DNA from: Bostrychus sinensis
Taxonomy: Eukaryota; Chordata; Actinopteri; Gobiiformes; Eleotridae
Direction of reading: 5' to 3'
Length of the DNA stretch: 64,000 bases
Assembly (NCBI GenBank): GCA_020698575.1
Contig: CM036240.1
Coordinates: 21,598,711 to 21,662,710, forward strand
The translations under genes and the position numbers were made by a program. Below the pieces are notes generated by a model that saw only the letters and a list, made by a program, of their open reading frames with translations, was not told the origin of the DNA and did not search any database. This document shows positions 34,545 through 45,900 of this stretch, piece by piece (position 1 is the first letter of the stretch; each line of letters starts with the position of its first letter).

Positions 34545-37500
34545 ATGATGAAAAATACGCCAAACAAAATTGTGGATGATGCGCATTTGCCACTGGAGAC
34601 CGCGGATGAAGATGGCAACCAGGCGGGTTTTAATGCCGGTGATGAAGCGCACGGTGGCGACTCGAACGCGTTTAATGCGGACATGGCGTCGGGCACAAAA
34701 TCAAATACAAAACGACAAAGACAGCTTACAATGAAGGCGCTCATGGATAAAGTTGAAACCCTGCAAAAATCCAGAAAAGTAATGTTTAATAAAACAAGCA
34801 AATTAAAGGCGGTTATTGTTGAATTGATGACTGACCCAGATTGCGAAAATGAAGTGAAATGTACGTTTGAGAAGTATAAAAGTATGTGTAACGAAATTAA
34901 AACTATTAACGATACTTTGCTGGGTTTGTTGCCTGAAGAGGAGGCTGAGAAACATGTCATTTGGTATAAAGCTAAACTGCTGAGTGTCAATGATTTTATG
35001 AATGAAGTGGCTGTGTGGCTGACAAATCCTGACGGTGATAATGTGGCTGTGAGCGAAGTGGAGGTGCTACCTATTGACAGTGTGTCAAACATTGAGTCCA
35101 ATGTCTCTCGTAAATCCTCAAGGTGTAGCAGCAGTCGCAGTTCAAAAAGCGGATGCTCCTCTATTTCATCCAAACGAGTACAAGCAAAGGCGGAGAGAGC
35201 TGCGCTAGAGGCGCGCGCAGCCGCGTTAAAGAAAAGGCACGACTTGGAGGAGCAAGCGGAGCAATTAAGGAGAAAACAGGAGCAACTTGAACTGGACACA
35301 GAAATAGCAGTTTCTACTGCCAAATTGGCTGTTTTAATGAATAATGATCGACACAGTGCAATAACAAAGGCAACGGGGTCATGTGTGAAAATGAGAGCAA
35401 AACCAAAAGGAAATTCCGAGCCTCTTAATCCCAATGCAGTGTCGTTTAATCCAATGGAAAGGATCCATAAATTATCTGCAAATTATGATAATGTACAAGC
35501 ATTTCCAAAACTGGATCTACAGGCATGTGGCACAACAAACCAATCAAATGTGGCAGAAATTCAAATACAGCAGGATTCAAATCCATGTATTCCTTTTTCT
35601 CAAAAACAAGACGGCAATTTTTATGACTTGTTGCACAAGCAAAATCAAATAACTGAGCTTCTTGTCCAGCAGCAAAATTCAAATTCTCTGCCAATAAGAG
35701 AAATTCCCATTTTTGATGGAAACCCGCTCTCTTTTCAAACCTTTATCAAAGCCTTTCAATATTGTGTGGAGAGTAAAACCAATAATAGGGGAGATTGTCT
35801 ATACTACCTCCAACAGTATACAAGGGGGCAGCCTCAAGAACTTGTACGGAGCTGTCAGCATATGGCCCCTGATAAAGGATATACAAAGGCAATGGAACTA
35901 TTATATGAGCATTTTGGGAGTGAATTGAAAATCTCAGCTGCCTATGTGGACAAGGTGCTTGGTTGGCCTTTGGTGAGGCCTGAGGATGTCAAAGGTTTAC
36001 AAGCTTATTCGCTTTTCCTAAGAGAGTGTTGCACTGCTATGGAGGAGTTTGAATATATAAAAGAGCTTGATATGCCAGCTAACATGAGAGCTGTTGTTCA
36101 GAAACTCCCGTATAAATTAAGAGAGAGGTGGCGAACAAGAGCCAGTGAATTGTTAGAGTGCTACAAACGCAGAGCTTGTTTTATGGATATTGTTCTGTTT
36201 GTTGAGAAGCAAGTCAGAATTGTGTCTGACCCCATTTTTGGAGATTTGCAGGACAGTAATAACGTAAAAACAAGCAAGACTTGCATAAAGAATAAATCAC
36301 CATCAAGGACCAGAATTAAGGGAAACAGTTTTGCTACAAATGTAATCACAGCTGACCACAATTCTGAAGATGCTATTCAAACTGTGAAGCCCAAGTTAAT
36401 TAAATCAAAGTGTCTGTTTTGTTTAAAGGATCATGAGGTAGAACAGTGCCCTCTGCTGGAGAAGAAGTCTCATAGAGAAAAAATAAGCTTCCTGAAAGAA
36501 AAAGGTGTGTGTTTTGGCTGCTTATGCGTTGGGCATATTAGCAAATATTGCGAGAGGCGCATTAGTTGCAAAATATGTGGCCATAAACATCCTACTGTTC
36601 TTCACTTTGATAAAAGGCCAAAGGACACAGACACAAACACACCAAAGACGGGCTCAGTGGACACACTTATTACAACTTGTGGTCATACAGGAGCTGGCAG
36701 CAGTGATGGCATTTTGTCTATATTACCAGTCCAAGTAAAATCGTCAAAGGGTGATAAAATCATAAACACATACGCTTTTTTAGATCCGGGAAGCACGTCA
36801 ACCTTTTGTTCCGAGAGTTTAATGAAAAGATTGAAACTTAATGGAACTAAGGCCAACATTCACATTCGTACAATGGCTCCTGAACAGAGAGTCTCCACAT
36901 ATGTCCTAAGAGATTTGGAGATTGCTGGTTATGGTGATGATGCATTCTATAGTCTGCCTGATGTTTATACTCAGAGGAAAATGCCTGTCTCAATAAAAAA
37001 CATGATATCACAAGAGGAACTGGAAAAATGGACATATTTGAACAATGTCTGTATTCCTCAGATTCAAGCTGATGTTGAACTGTTAATTGGAACCAACTCT
37101 TCGAAGTTAATGGAACCCTGGGAGGTTGTTCATAGTGTTGGAGAAGGACCATATGCTATAAAAACCTTACTGGGATGGGTGATCAATGGGCCGATGAGAG
37201 GAAGCAGCAGTGAGCAGAATGGTTGCTTTGTGGTCGCTGTGCATAGAACGGCAGTTGATAGACTGGAGGAGTTATTGGTAAATCAGTACAATCATGATTT
37301 TAATGAGTTATCAGGTGGACAGGAAGAGATGTCATTTCAAGAAAGGAGGTTTATGGATATTGTAACCAATTCTGCTAAGCTGGAAGGTGGTCATTATAAG
37401 ATGAAGCTTCCTTTTAAAAATAACCCCGTTGTATTTCCAAATAACATCTGTTTAGCCCAACAGAGGATGCATGGTCTAAAGAGAAGGTTCCTGAGGGACA

Positions 37501-38855
37501 AGGAATTTCACTGTGAATATACGCAATTCATGGAGAATGTTATCAACCAGGGATATGCTGAGAGAGTTCCACAAAATCAACTTAAAGCTGATGGCAGTGT
37601 GTGGTATATTCCACATCATGGAGTGAGACATCCTCGGAAAAAGAACTTACGAGTGGTATTTGATTGTGCAGCTGAGTTTAAAGGAGTGTCTCTAAACAAA
37701 CAACTATTACAAGGCCCCAATTTGACCAGCTCTTTAATGGGGGTATTGACAAGGTTCAGACAGGAGCCGGTGGCTGTTATGGCAGATATAGAGGCTATGT
37801 TCCATCAAGCCAGGGTGGATGAGGAGCATACTGACTTTCTACGATTCCTGTGGTGGCCAGGGGGAGACACAGAACAAGATCTTGTGGAGTATCGCATGAG
37901 GGTCCACCTTTTTGGTGCAACATCCTCTCCCAGTTGTGCCTGTTATGCCCTTCGTAAAACAGCAGAAGACAACAGCCATAACTTTGCTCCCGAAGTAATA
38001 GACACACTTTTTAACAATTTCTATGTGGATGATCTTCTCAAGAGTTTGCCAACAGAATGTGAGACCATCAGCATGGTTGATACTCTTGTTAAATTATGTA
38101 AAAAGGGAGGATTTCATCTCAGCAAATGGATGAGTAACAGTCGTGAAGTCTTATTTAATGTATCAGTGGAGCACCGTTCAAAATATGTATATGAGCTTGA
38201 TCTGGACAGAGATAAGTTGCCAATGGAGAGGGCCCTTGGCCTTTATTGGTGTGTAGAGACTGATGTGTTCTGTTTCAAACAAGCAGTTAAAGAACAACCA
38301 TTTACAAGAAGGGGCATTCTTTCAGTTGTGAGCTCTGTATACGACCCTTTGGGGTTTTTGGCACCTTTTACACTCGGAGCAAAGTTCATCTTGCGAGAGC
38401 TGTGTTGCATGAAGTTTTGCTGGGACGATCCTGTACCTCAAGCCTTGCAGTTGCAGTGGGAACGCTGGTTGGCTGACCTTGAAAGGGTGGAAGACTTTAA
38501 GGTTAGCAGATGTTTTAAGCTAAAGGATTTTGGACATGCTGCAAAGGTGCAGTTGCATCACTTTGCAGATGCGAGCCAAGATGGATATGGCACTGTCAGT
38601 TATATAAGGCAGGAAAGGGATGATGGTGTTCATGTTGCCTTTGTAATTGGCAAGGCTCGTGTGGCACCTTTGAAACAGATGACCATACCACGCATGGAGC
38701 TAACAGCTGCTGTTCTCGCTGTCCGTGTTGATAAATTCCTTCAAAATGAGCTGCAGCTTGAACTGGAGAAGTCTGTATTTTGGACAGACAGCACTTCAGT
38801 CCTCCGGTATATCAGAAATGAAGATAAGAGATTTCATTTGTTGCTAATCGAGTAG
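34545..38855 (+). pseudogene. BEL/Pao gag-protease-reverse transcriptase-RNase H frame
   Basis: A 1,436-codon open frame. In order: a coiled, Lys/Glu-rich gag region (about residues 1-260), a capsid-like DUF1759-type region around LYYLQQYTRGQPQELV, cysteine/histidine knuckles (about residues 622-690: CLFCLKDHEVEQC, CFGCLCVGHISKYC), an aspartic protease with LDPGSTSTF (about residue 746), reverse transcriptase with VVFDCAAEFKGVSLN and FYVDDLL (about residue 1160), and the RNase H start with HHFADASQDGYG (about residue 1338). It stops within RNase H because of a one-base frame change close to 38835; the continuation is in the next frame. The rest is undamaged, so the break is recent or an error. 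Confidence 0.93.
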
Positions 38856-38878
38856 CTGCTATCAGAGATGCATCAGAT

Positions 38879-40660
38879 GTGTCACAATGGAGATACGTAC
38901 CTACAGCACAAAATCCAGCTGATGATGCATCAAGAGGACTGAGAATGGAACAGCTGTTAATTAAAAGTAGATGGATTGAAGGACCGCAGTTTCTGCAAAG
39001 GCCTGAAAAGGAATGGCCGCTCACCAGGTTGGATGTAAACATTGTTGATGGTGATCCAGAGGTAAAAAGAGACCCGCTGGTGAATTTTGTTGTTGCAAAT
39101 GACAGCCTAAATCCCACTCGTCAGCTGCTACTGCACTTTTCTGATTGGACAAGGCTTAAAGTTGCTGTGGCATGGTTCCTGAAGTTAAATGCTCTGTTGA
39201 AGATGAGCTGTGACAGGAGGAAAATGTTGAATAAGGCTCTGCCAGACGCCAAAGCTGTTGACGTGGAAATGAAACAGTGGAAAAGTGCATTTAGAGGACA
39301 AGGCTTGAAAGTGGAGGATGTAAGGGAGGCGGAGGCAGCCATCATTCGTTTCACCCAGCAGGAAACCTTCCTAAGTGAAATTGAAACTTTGATATCTGGT
39401 GATTCTGGGGTGAAAAGGGAGAGCCCTATTTGTAAGCTGGATCCATTCCTGCAGGAAGGATTGTTAAGAGTTGGTGGGCGTTTGAGAAGGGCTGCTATGC
39501 CTGAGAGTAGAAAACATCCTGTTATATTACCGAAGAATAATCATGTATCCTCTCTGATTTTGAGGCACATTCACTGTCAGTTGGGCCATGCGGGCAGAAA
39601 CCATATTCTTTCAAGTCTGCGCAGAAACTATTGGATTGTGAGTGCTAATGCTGCTGCTAGAAAGATCATCTCGAGCTGTTCTGTTTGTAGGCGTCAAAGA
39701 GGAAAATTAGTGGAGCAAAAAATGGCAGACTTACCAGTTGAGAGAATTACTCCGGACCTACCTCCATTTTCCAATGTTGGTGTCGACTACTTTGGGCCTG
39801 TGGAGGTGAAAAGAGGAAGAAATCTGGTAAAGCGCTATGGAGTGATATTTACATGCATGGCTTGCAGAGCGGTACACCTTGAGGTTGCTTACTCATTGGA
39901 TACGGACTCATGTATTAATGCTTTGAGAAGGTTTGTTTGCAGACGGGGCCAGGTCACACACATACGATCAGACAATGGGACAAACTTCACAGGAGCAGAG
40001 AAGGAGCTAAAAAGGGCTGTTGCTGCTTTAGATCATGATAAAATTCAGAGAGCCTTTCTCAGCCAAGGAATTAACTGGAGCTTCAATACACCAGCAGCAT
40101 CTCATCACGGAGGAGCCTGGGAGCGCATCATTGGGATGATAAGGAGGATACTTACCTCAGTGTTGAGGCAGCAGACTTTGAATGATGAAGGCTTTCATAC
40201 AGTGTTATGTGAAGTGGAGACAATTTTAAATGATCGCCCAATAACAAAACTGTCGGATGATCCATGTGATTTAGAGGCTCTGACTCCAAACCATTTGCTA
40301 ACCATGAAAGGCAAGCCAGTGTTACCAGTTGGCCTGTTTGATGCCACGGATTGCTACCTAAGGAGAAGATGGAAGCAGACTCAGTATATTTCCGACTTGT
40401 TTTGGAAAAGGTGGATACGGGAGTATCTACCATTATTGCAGGAGCGGCACCAGTGGAATAAGAAGAGGAGAAATCTCATTCCAGGGGACATTGTGCTGAT
40501 AGCGGACCCTACAGCTCCCCGCAGCTCTTGGCTGCTGGGTAGGATCATGGAGAGCTTTGTTGATAAAAGGGGATTAGTTCGTTCGGCACGTGTGAAGACC
40601 AGGACTAGTGTTTTGGAAAGGCCTATTACAAAACTTTGCCTTTTGCAAGCAGCACAGTAG
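38879..40660 (+). pseudogene. BEL/Pao RNase H end and integrase frame
   Basis: Continues pol after the frame change; the frame is open from just upstream of 38879, so this ATG is not a true start. It carries the integrase zinc-binding region (HIHCQLGHAGRNH, CSVCRRQR, about residue 230 onward) and the catalytic core with Asp in VGVDYFGP (about 302), Asp in RSDNGTNF (about 364) and Glu in GGAWERIIG (about 413). The C terminus (PGDIVLIAD, WLLGRI) is the usual BEL integrase ending. Confidence 0.93.
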
Positions 40661-40862
40661 GCTTCTGTGGACTGGCATTTAATGACTTTTGACTTTAATA
40701 GGTGGTCTATTGGACTCTGGCCAAAGGATGAACATTTTAATTAAATAAATGAATTATGGATTTTAATGGACAATTTAAAGATGTTTTATTGCATAATGGC
40801 TTAATTAATGAATGATTTGGAATTGTTTTTGTATTTTGCCAAATAACAATTAGGAGCCGGAG

Positions 40863-41144
40863 TGTTCCAGCCATTATGTGCGTCATGAGTGGGTGTGAAT
40901 GGGTATGAGTGGGTGTGTCATGGGCCCTGCATGGTGCAGGGCATATAATGAGCTCAATGGGACAGGTGTGTGTGATTGGGACTGGGTGAGCAGACAGTTT
41001 TTAGACACGCGTAGCCATGTCTGTTCTTGTTCTTTGATTTAGTTATTATTTACAATAAAGTTGATCGAATTGTACATGATGGAGTGCGCGCGTCAATTCC
41101 AGCAAACCCAGTCGTAGTGGCGTTGAGTAGCTTTAGTCACTACA
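40863..41144 (+). repeat. BEL/Pao 3' LTR
   Basis: Same 282 bases as the left LTR. A short purine-rich stretch (AGGAGCCGGAG, ending 40862) just before it is a possible polypurine tract. Confidence 0.95.
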
Positions 41145-41324
41145 GTCACTATGTCAAAATGTCATGTACTGCTACAGCTCAATACACTTTGAAATGTGCA
41201 TTAGAAAACACGCACAAGAAACGTGCAGAGACAAAGAAAGAGAGAGAGAAAGCGCTCATTACTTTAATTAGGTTAATTGTTTCTCGCACACATTAAAAAT
41301 CATACTTTTATTTCTTTGAGAAGC

Positions 41325-41488
41325 ATCAAGTCTTCTCAAGTCACTGGGCTCAAGTCCGAGTCAAGTCCCAAGTCATTGGTGTTCAAGTCCAAGTCGAGTC
41401 GCAAGTCTTAGGCCATTTCATCAAGTCGAGTCTAAAGTCATCAAATTAGCGACTCGAGTCCAAGTCATGACTTTCAAGTTCACACCTC
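41325..41488. repeat. Degenerate CAAGTC-rich tandem repeat
   Basis: Irregular repeats of (C)AAGTC, CGAGTC and CAAGTCC over about 160 bases, a pattern seen as part of dispersed elements in many fish. No terminal structures identified. Confidence 0.7.
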
Positions 41489-42539
41489 TGCAATGAATAG
41501 AACTGATTTAAACATAAACACTCATAACCTCCATATGTTTCATGAGTTTAAGCAAAGCCGTATTTATTGAAACATATGCTTTGACACATTTTTTGTAATG
41601 TGAAAAAAAATTGAGGCCCAGAACAAAAGGTTATAGGGGAAGATGTGTCACATGTCATTTTGCTCACAGCAAGTTGGTTTCTCAGTCTCTAAACCAGATC
41701 CTACCCTGCTCCAGACCAGGGAAGCTGTGTGGAGTCTGTTAACATGACGATTAATCCTGCTCTAAACCAAACCTCTTTCTGGAGACTGAAAACTCTGAGT
41801 TTCTTCAATGTTAACCTGAACTTACCCCGAACTAAAACTAAACCTGCTTCGGGCACTAGGCTACAAGGTTTACTGCTATATCTGGAATCTACCATTAGCA
41901 GAACACTAAGGGGGTACCCCGTAAAACCTAGGCCCATCTCTGGAAAAAATCATGAATACAGACTTCTGCCCTTTCCTAGCTAACATGTAATTGCCTACAC
42001 AGTTTGGACATAAAACAGCGATTAAAAAATAAAAGATATTGAAACATTAAGCTTACATTTTAGGTCTCCTGCTCTGACATCCTTTTTCCTGCAGAGGGCA
42101 CCCAAACCAACCCCAACTCGTCGCTGACAATGGAAAGGTTTCAGGCTGCAGCTGCTCTTGTGAGGTTGGGTTATGTAAATGTAACTGAATTTGAATAAAA
42201 CTAAAACGTGTAAAACTATCATAAAAAAAAAATAAAATGAAAAAACACGTATGAAGCTACCAAAATCGCAGAAACATCTACTGATTTGACTATAAGGCAA
42301 GGCAGACTGACGCATTAGGTTCAATTTTTTTATTTTTTTATTTTTTACTGTAGTCTGCGAAATTTTGTCGAAGTTCCTCATCCCCAGGCTGAAGGGGGTG
42401 GATGACTGGGATGGGGGTTGGGGCCCTGCTCTTGTCTGATTGGTTACTCTGAAAGTGTAACGGGGAAGTGAACCTGCCAATGTCAAATAAGCCTGGATCA
42501 GCTGTCGACCCAACATCGCCGGGAAAGAGCGACATTTAC
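41489..42539. other. ME3 upstream flank
   Basis: No exon recognised. The segment from about 41640 to 41960 has the look of a dispersed fish repeat (TCTAAACCAG, CTCTAAACC, AACTCTGAGTT words). The last 200 bases are GC-richer and probably contain the ME3 promoter. Confidence 0.4.
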
Positions 42540-42583
42540 GGAGTATACGCCTCTTGTATGCAGCGGTCCCTCGTAGTTTTCAG
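42540..42583 (+). other. me3: Probable noncoding 5' exon of ME3
   Basis: A good donor (TTCAG|GTAAGG at 42584) in GC-rich DNA pairs with an acceptor (TTTCTTTACACAG|GC at 42965) two bases before the ME3 ATG. The left edge is a guess; no promoter element fixes the start. Confidence 0.4.
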
Positions 42584-42966
42584 GTAAGGCTGAATAAACA
42601 ACACTGGTCCAGTGCGCGGACATTAGCATTAGCAGCAGCAGCAGCACAGATGGCATGTAAGAAAAAGCATTAATGATACAAATATGAGCAGCTAACTGAG
42701 GCTAGCACCTGTAATGTTGCGTCTTCATTGTTTGAAAATAATAAAATAATTAGAGTCAAACACACCGTTCTTGCATCAAAACGTATTTCTGTAGTTATAT
42801 CTCAGCGCGCCATTTGTTTACGATGGAGAACGTGAGCTGGTGCTGCAGTTTTGCCCGCGAGGCTTGTTTTTTGTTTACTTGAGATGTCTGCTGAGATGAG
42901 CAGCACGTCTGAGGTTACCGGGACGAGGGATTCAGCAGTTTTAGTCTTATGTTTCTTTACACAGGC

Positions 42967-45900
42967 ATGAACTCCTTCACGTGCCCGACCAGAGCTGTCC
43001 TGTCGCTATGTTGTCGCTCTGCGGGCGGCTTGAAGGTGTTTGGGGGAACTTCGGGCCCCTCTACCGGGTTCGACAAATCATGTTTCCAGGCTGTGAGGAT
43101 GTGCCATGCCGGGACGAGCCGCAACGGCAGCTTCTATACCAAGAAGAGGGGATACGATATCACGAGAAACCCGCACCTGAATAAGGTGAGTCCATAAAGG
43201 TTTCCCCATTTTTATTGCGGAGATAGACAAGTGTGCCCCTGTTATTTTTTTTTTTCAAGCAAACACCTTAACTAATGCAAAATCAGATTTCCTTTATATT
43301 GTTTTTTTTTTGTGTGAAAAAAAAGAAAAGAAAAAAAAAGAAAGAACTTTGCTATTTTGTGTCCACTATGTCTGTAGACAAAACAATGTCCCACATGCTG
43401 GCTCACATGCAGTATATGTAGACTACTCCAGCAGATGTATCTGTGATATATCTTATTTTCATCACAATACTGAACAAACAGACTCAACACCACCCATTAA
43501 TTTATTGTTTTAGCTGCATTTCCAGCATTCCAATATCTCACGCATGGTACAAATTACAGCTTGTTATGGGTTTATTGCTTTTTTATACAAGCTAGGTCAC
43601 AGTCCCACTATTAAAATTGTCCAGTCAGCAATCACATCCTGACTAATAGGAAGTCTGGCTTTCACAGATAAAAGAGAGACTCAGTTCACGGGAAAAGTGC
43701 AACTGTCATCTTCAAGCTGATGACTTGCAATAAATCAAATAATGCTTTATTATTGTATTATATCACAACTTAATCAATCCCTGCTTAGTTTAAAGGTGCT
43801 ATGAGCAGTATATATTTTTGATATTTCATTAAAATGACCCACATGTGTGCCAAGATATGAGGTAAACATGTTTAAAACAAATATTAGTTTTACTGATAAC
43901 AATTGTACAGTTTAGTTAGTAACAATTAAAAATGTGTTTTACATAATGGCCATGTTGTTTTTGTTTACATTTTTTGTTTTGGTTCTAACCCTGCATTGTC
44001 GATTGTCCAATCAGAAAAGAGACCATTGTTTTGATTTAGACAGCAGTACTGTTTTTAAACCAGTATGAGCGCATGCTGCTTACAGTGCCTTTAACTTCTT
44101 TAAAGACAATTTTATTTCTTATATAAATTACGTTTCACTGCTAATTGTTCACTAATGACAAAGTGAATAAATTGTTTGTATGACCCATTGAATAGTTTTT
44201 AGGTTTTACAGTATTTGATCAGAAGTGTAATTTGTGCTTTGCTGCTCTTTCTTGATAAATAAGTATTTAAAAAAGCCACCCTTGTGAACACTTGTTAGGA
44301 TGGCAGTCATTGTAAGATGTGGACTTTATGTTATCAAACGAGATCATATTTCAAAACTGCAGCTCATTGCTTCAGACATTAATATTTCATAGAAGAATAA
44401 AACTAACCAAATCCACCCAGTCCTGTTTTTGTTCCATTGTTCTTAGTTTTACAAGGAAACAAAAGGAGTGGTAAAGCGTCTAGGTTGAGGGGTGGACAGG
44501 GGAGTGGGTCTAGGCTCCCTCACCATTGGACAGAATAAATAGATTAAACATCACTCTCTCTTTGGGATGGCAGCCAGCAGTGTCACCGATGCAGCATGGC
44601 TAACAAGAACCAGAAGACAGTGGGGGGGTGGGGGGGTGGGGGGTCCCTGTCTAGATTCGGGACTTTTGTACATGACTACATATATTTCTACACTACTTTG
44701 TGTAGAAATATATTGATTTAAATAACCTACCCTCTGCTTCTTTGGTGAAACTATCAAAGACATCTCTGTTGATTCTGAGTCACATTTAACCACATGACTA
44801 ACAAGTGAGTCATTTAATTTGTGTGGTTTCTTATTTAGGTCAGAAGAGCTGTAGTTAGTGGCCATGGTGTTTTATAATTGTCTGTTTCCACCTCAAAGGG
44901 AATGGCTTTTACTTTGGAAGAGCGTCTACAGCTGGGCATCCATGGCCTGCTGCCTCCCTGCTTTCTGTCTCAGGATGTGCAAGTTCTCCGCGTCATGAAG
45001 AGCTACGAATTGCGGTCAAATCCCCTTGACAAGTAAGAACTGATGCAAAGTGATAAACCAGATACAGACCTAATCCAAATTTTAAGACCAGTTGAAAAAT
45101 TGCAAGAATTTACATTTTGGCTGTTAAGGAGGTTCTAAGTAGAGCTTCAAAGTGCAAAAAGAAGAAATGGCATTATTAAAATTAATTAAATTAAACTGAA
45201 ATAGGCTGTGCATCAGCTGACCAAAAGTTTAAGACCATAGCCTTTGGATTCAGTGTCATTTTCTGTCAGGTATTCACACTGTCATGACCTGATGGCAAAG
45301 GCCAAAAAACTTTCTCTCTTTTTGAACATGGTCAGATTGTTGAGCTGCAAAGCAAGGCCCCAAAAAAATCCATTTGATTGGAAGACATGGGACGATCCTT
45401 GACCCAAATTAAGGCTGTTACTGGTGTCGCCGTTTTCAGCGAGAAAAGGGCTTTAAAAACAAAAAACATATTCAAAGGCCTCGTCTCCTTCAACACCAAA
45501 TTTTTTTAACTGGTTTTAAAATTTTTATCAGGTCAGATGTATACCGTTCATTGTACAGTGAAGACGTCTGTTACAACTTACAGAAAAATCTAAATCATTG
45601 ACTTCTGCATAGGCCTACACAAAACAGGGTAATCAAATATAGACATTTTTAAATAAAATCTAATGGCAAGTGATAGTTATACAACAAATCAATAAAAAAA
45701 GATCTTGCTATTTAAAACTTTTCATGTTTTTGTTTTTTCAGATATATTTTGCTGATGACATTGCAGGACAGAAATGAGAAGCTGTTCTACCGTTTGCTGA
45801 CTTCTGACATAGAGGAATTTATGCCAATTGTTTACACTCCTACTGTAGGACTGGCCTGCCAGCAGTATGGACTTGCCTTCAGGAGGCCACGGTAAGATCT

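Larger units (their letters stand above)
34013..41144 (+). mobile_element. BEL/Pao LTR retrotransposon, nearly complete
   Basis: A 7,132-base element with two 282-base LTRs (34013-34294 and 40863-41144) that I read as identical. Both start TG and end CA and are flanked by the same five bases GTCAC (34008-34012 and 41145-41149), a clean target-site duplication. Inside is a gag-pol frame typical of BEL/Pao elements, interrupted by a single frameshift near 38835. No envelope-like frame lies between pol and the right LTR. Identical LTRs indicate a recent insertion. Confidence 0.96.
43186..44898 (+). other. ME3 first intron after the transit-peptide exon
   Basis: Contains a TTAA-flanked MITE (43794-44090) and a G-run cluster (44622-44643). 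No exon. Confidence 0.6.

Noticed and set aside
40661..40862. Possible envelope gene in the BEL/Pao element
   Set aside because: Only about 200 bases separate the pol stop from the right LTR, with no open frame of useful length.
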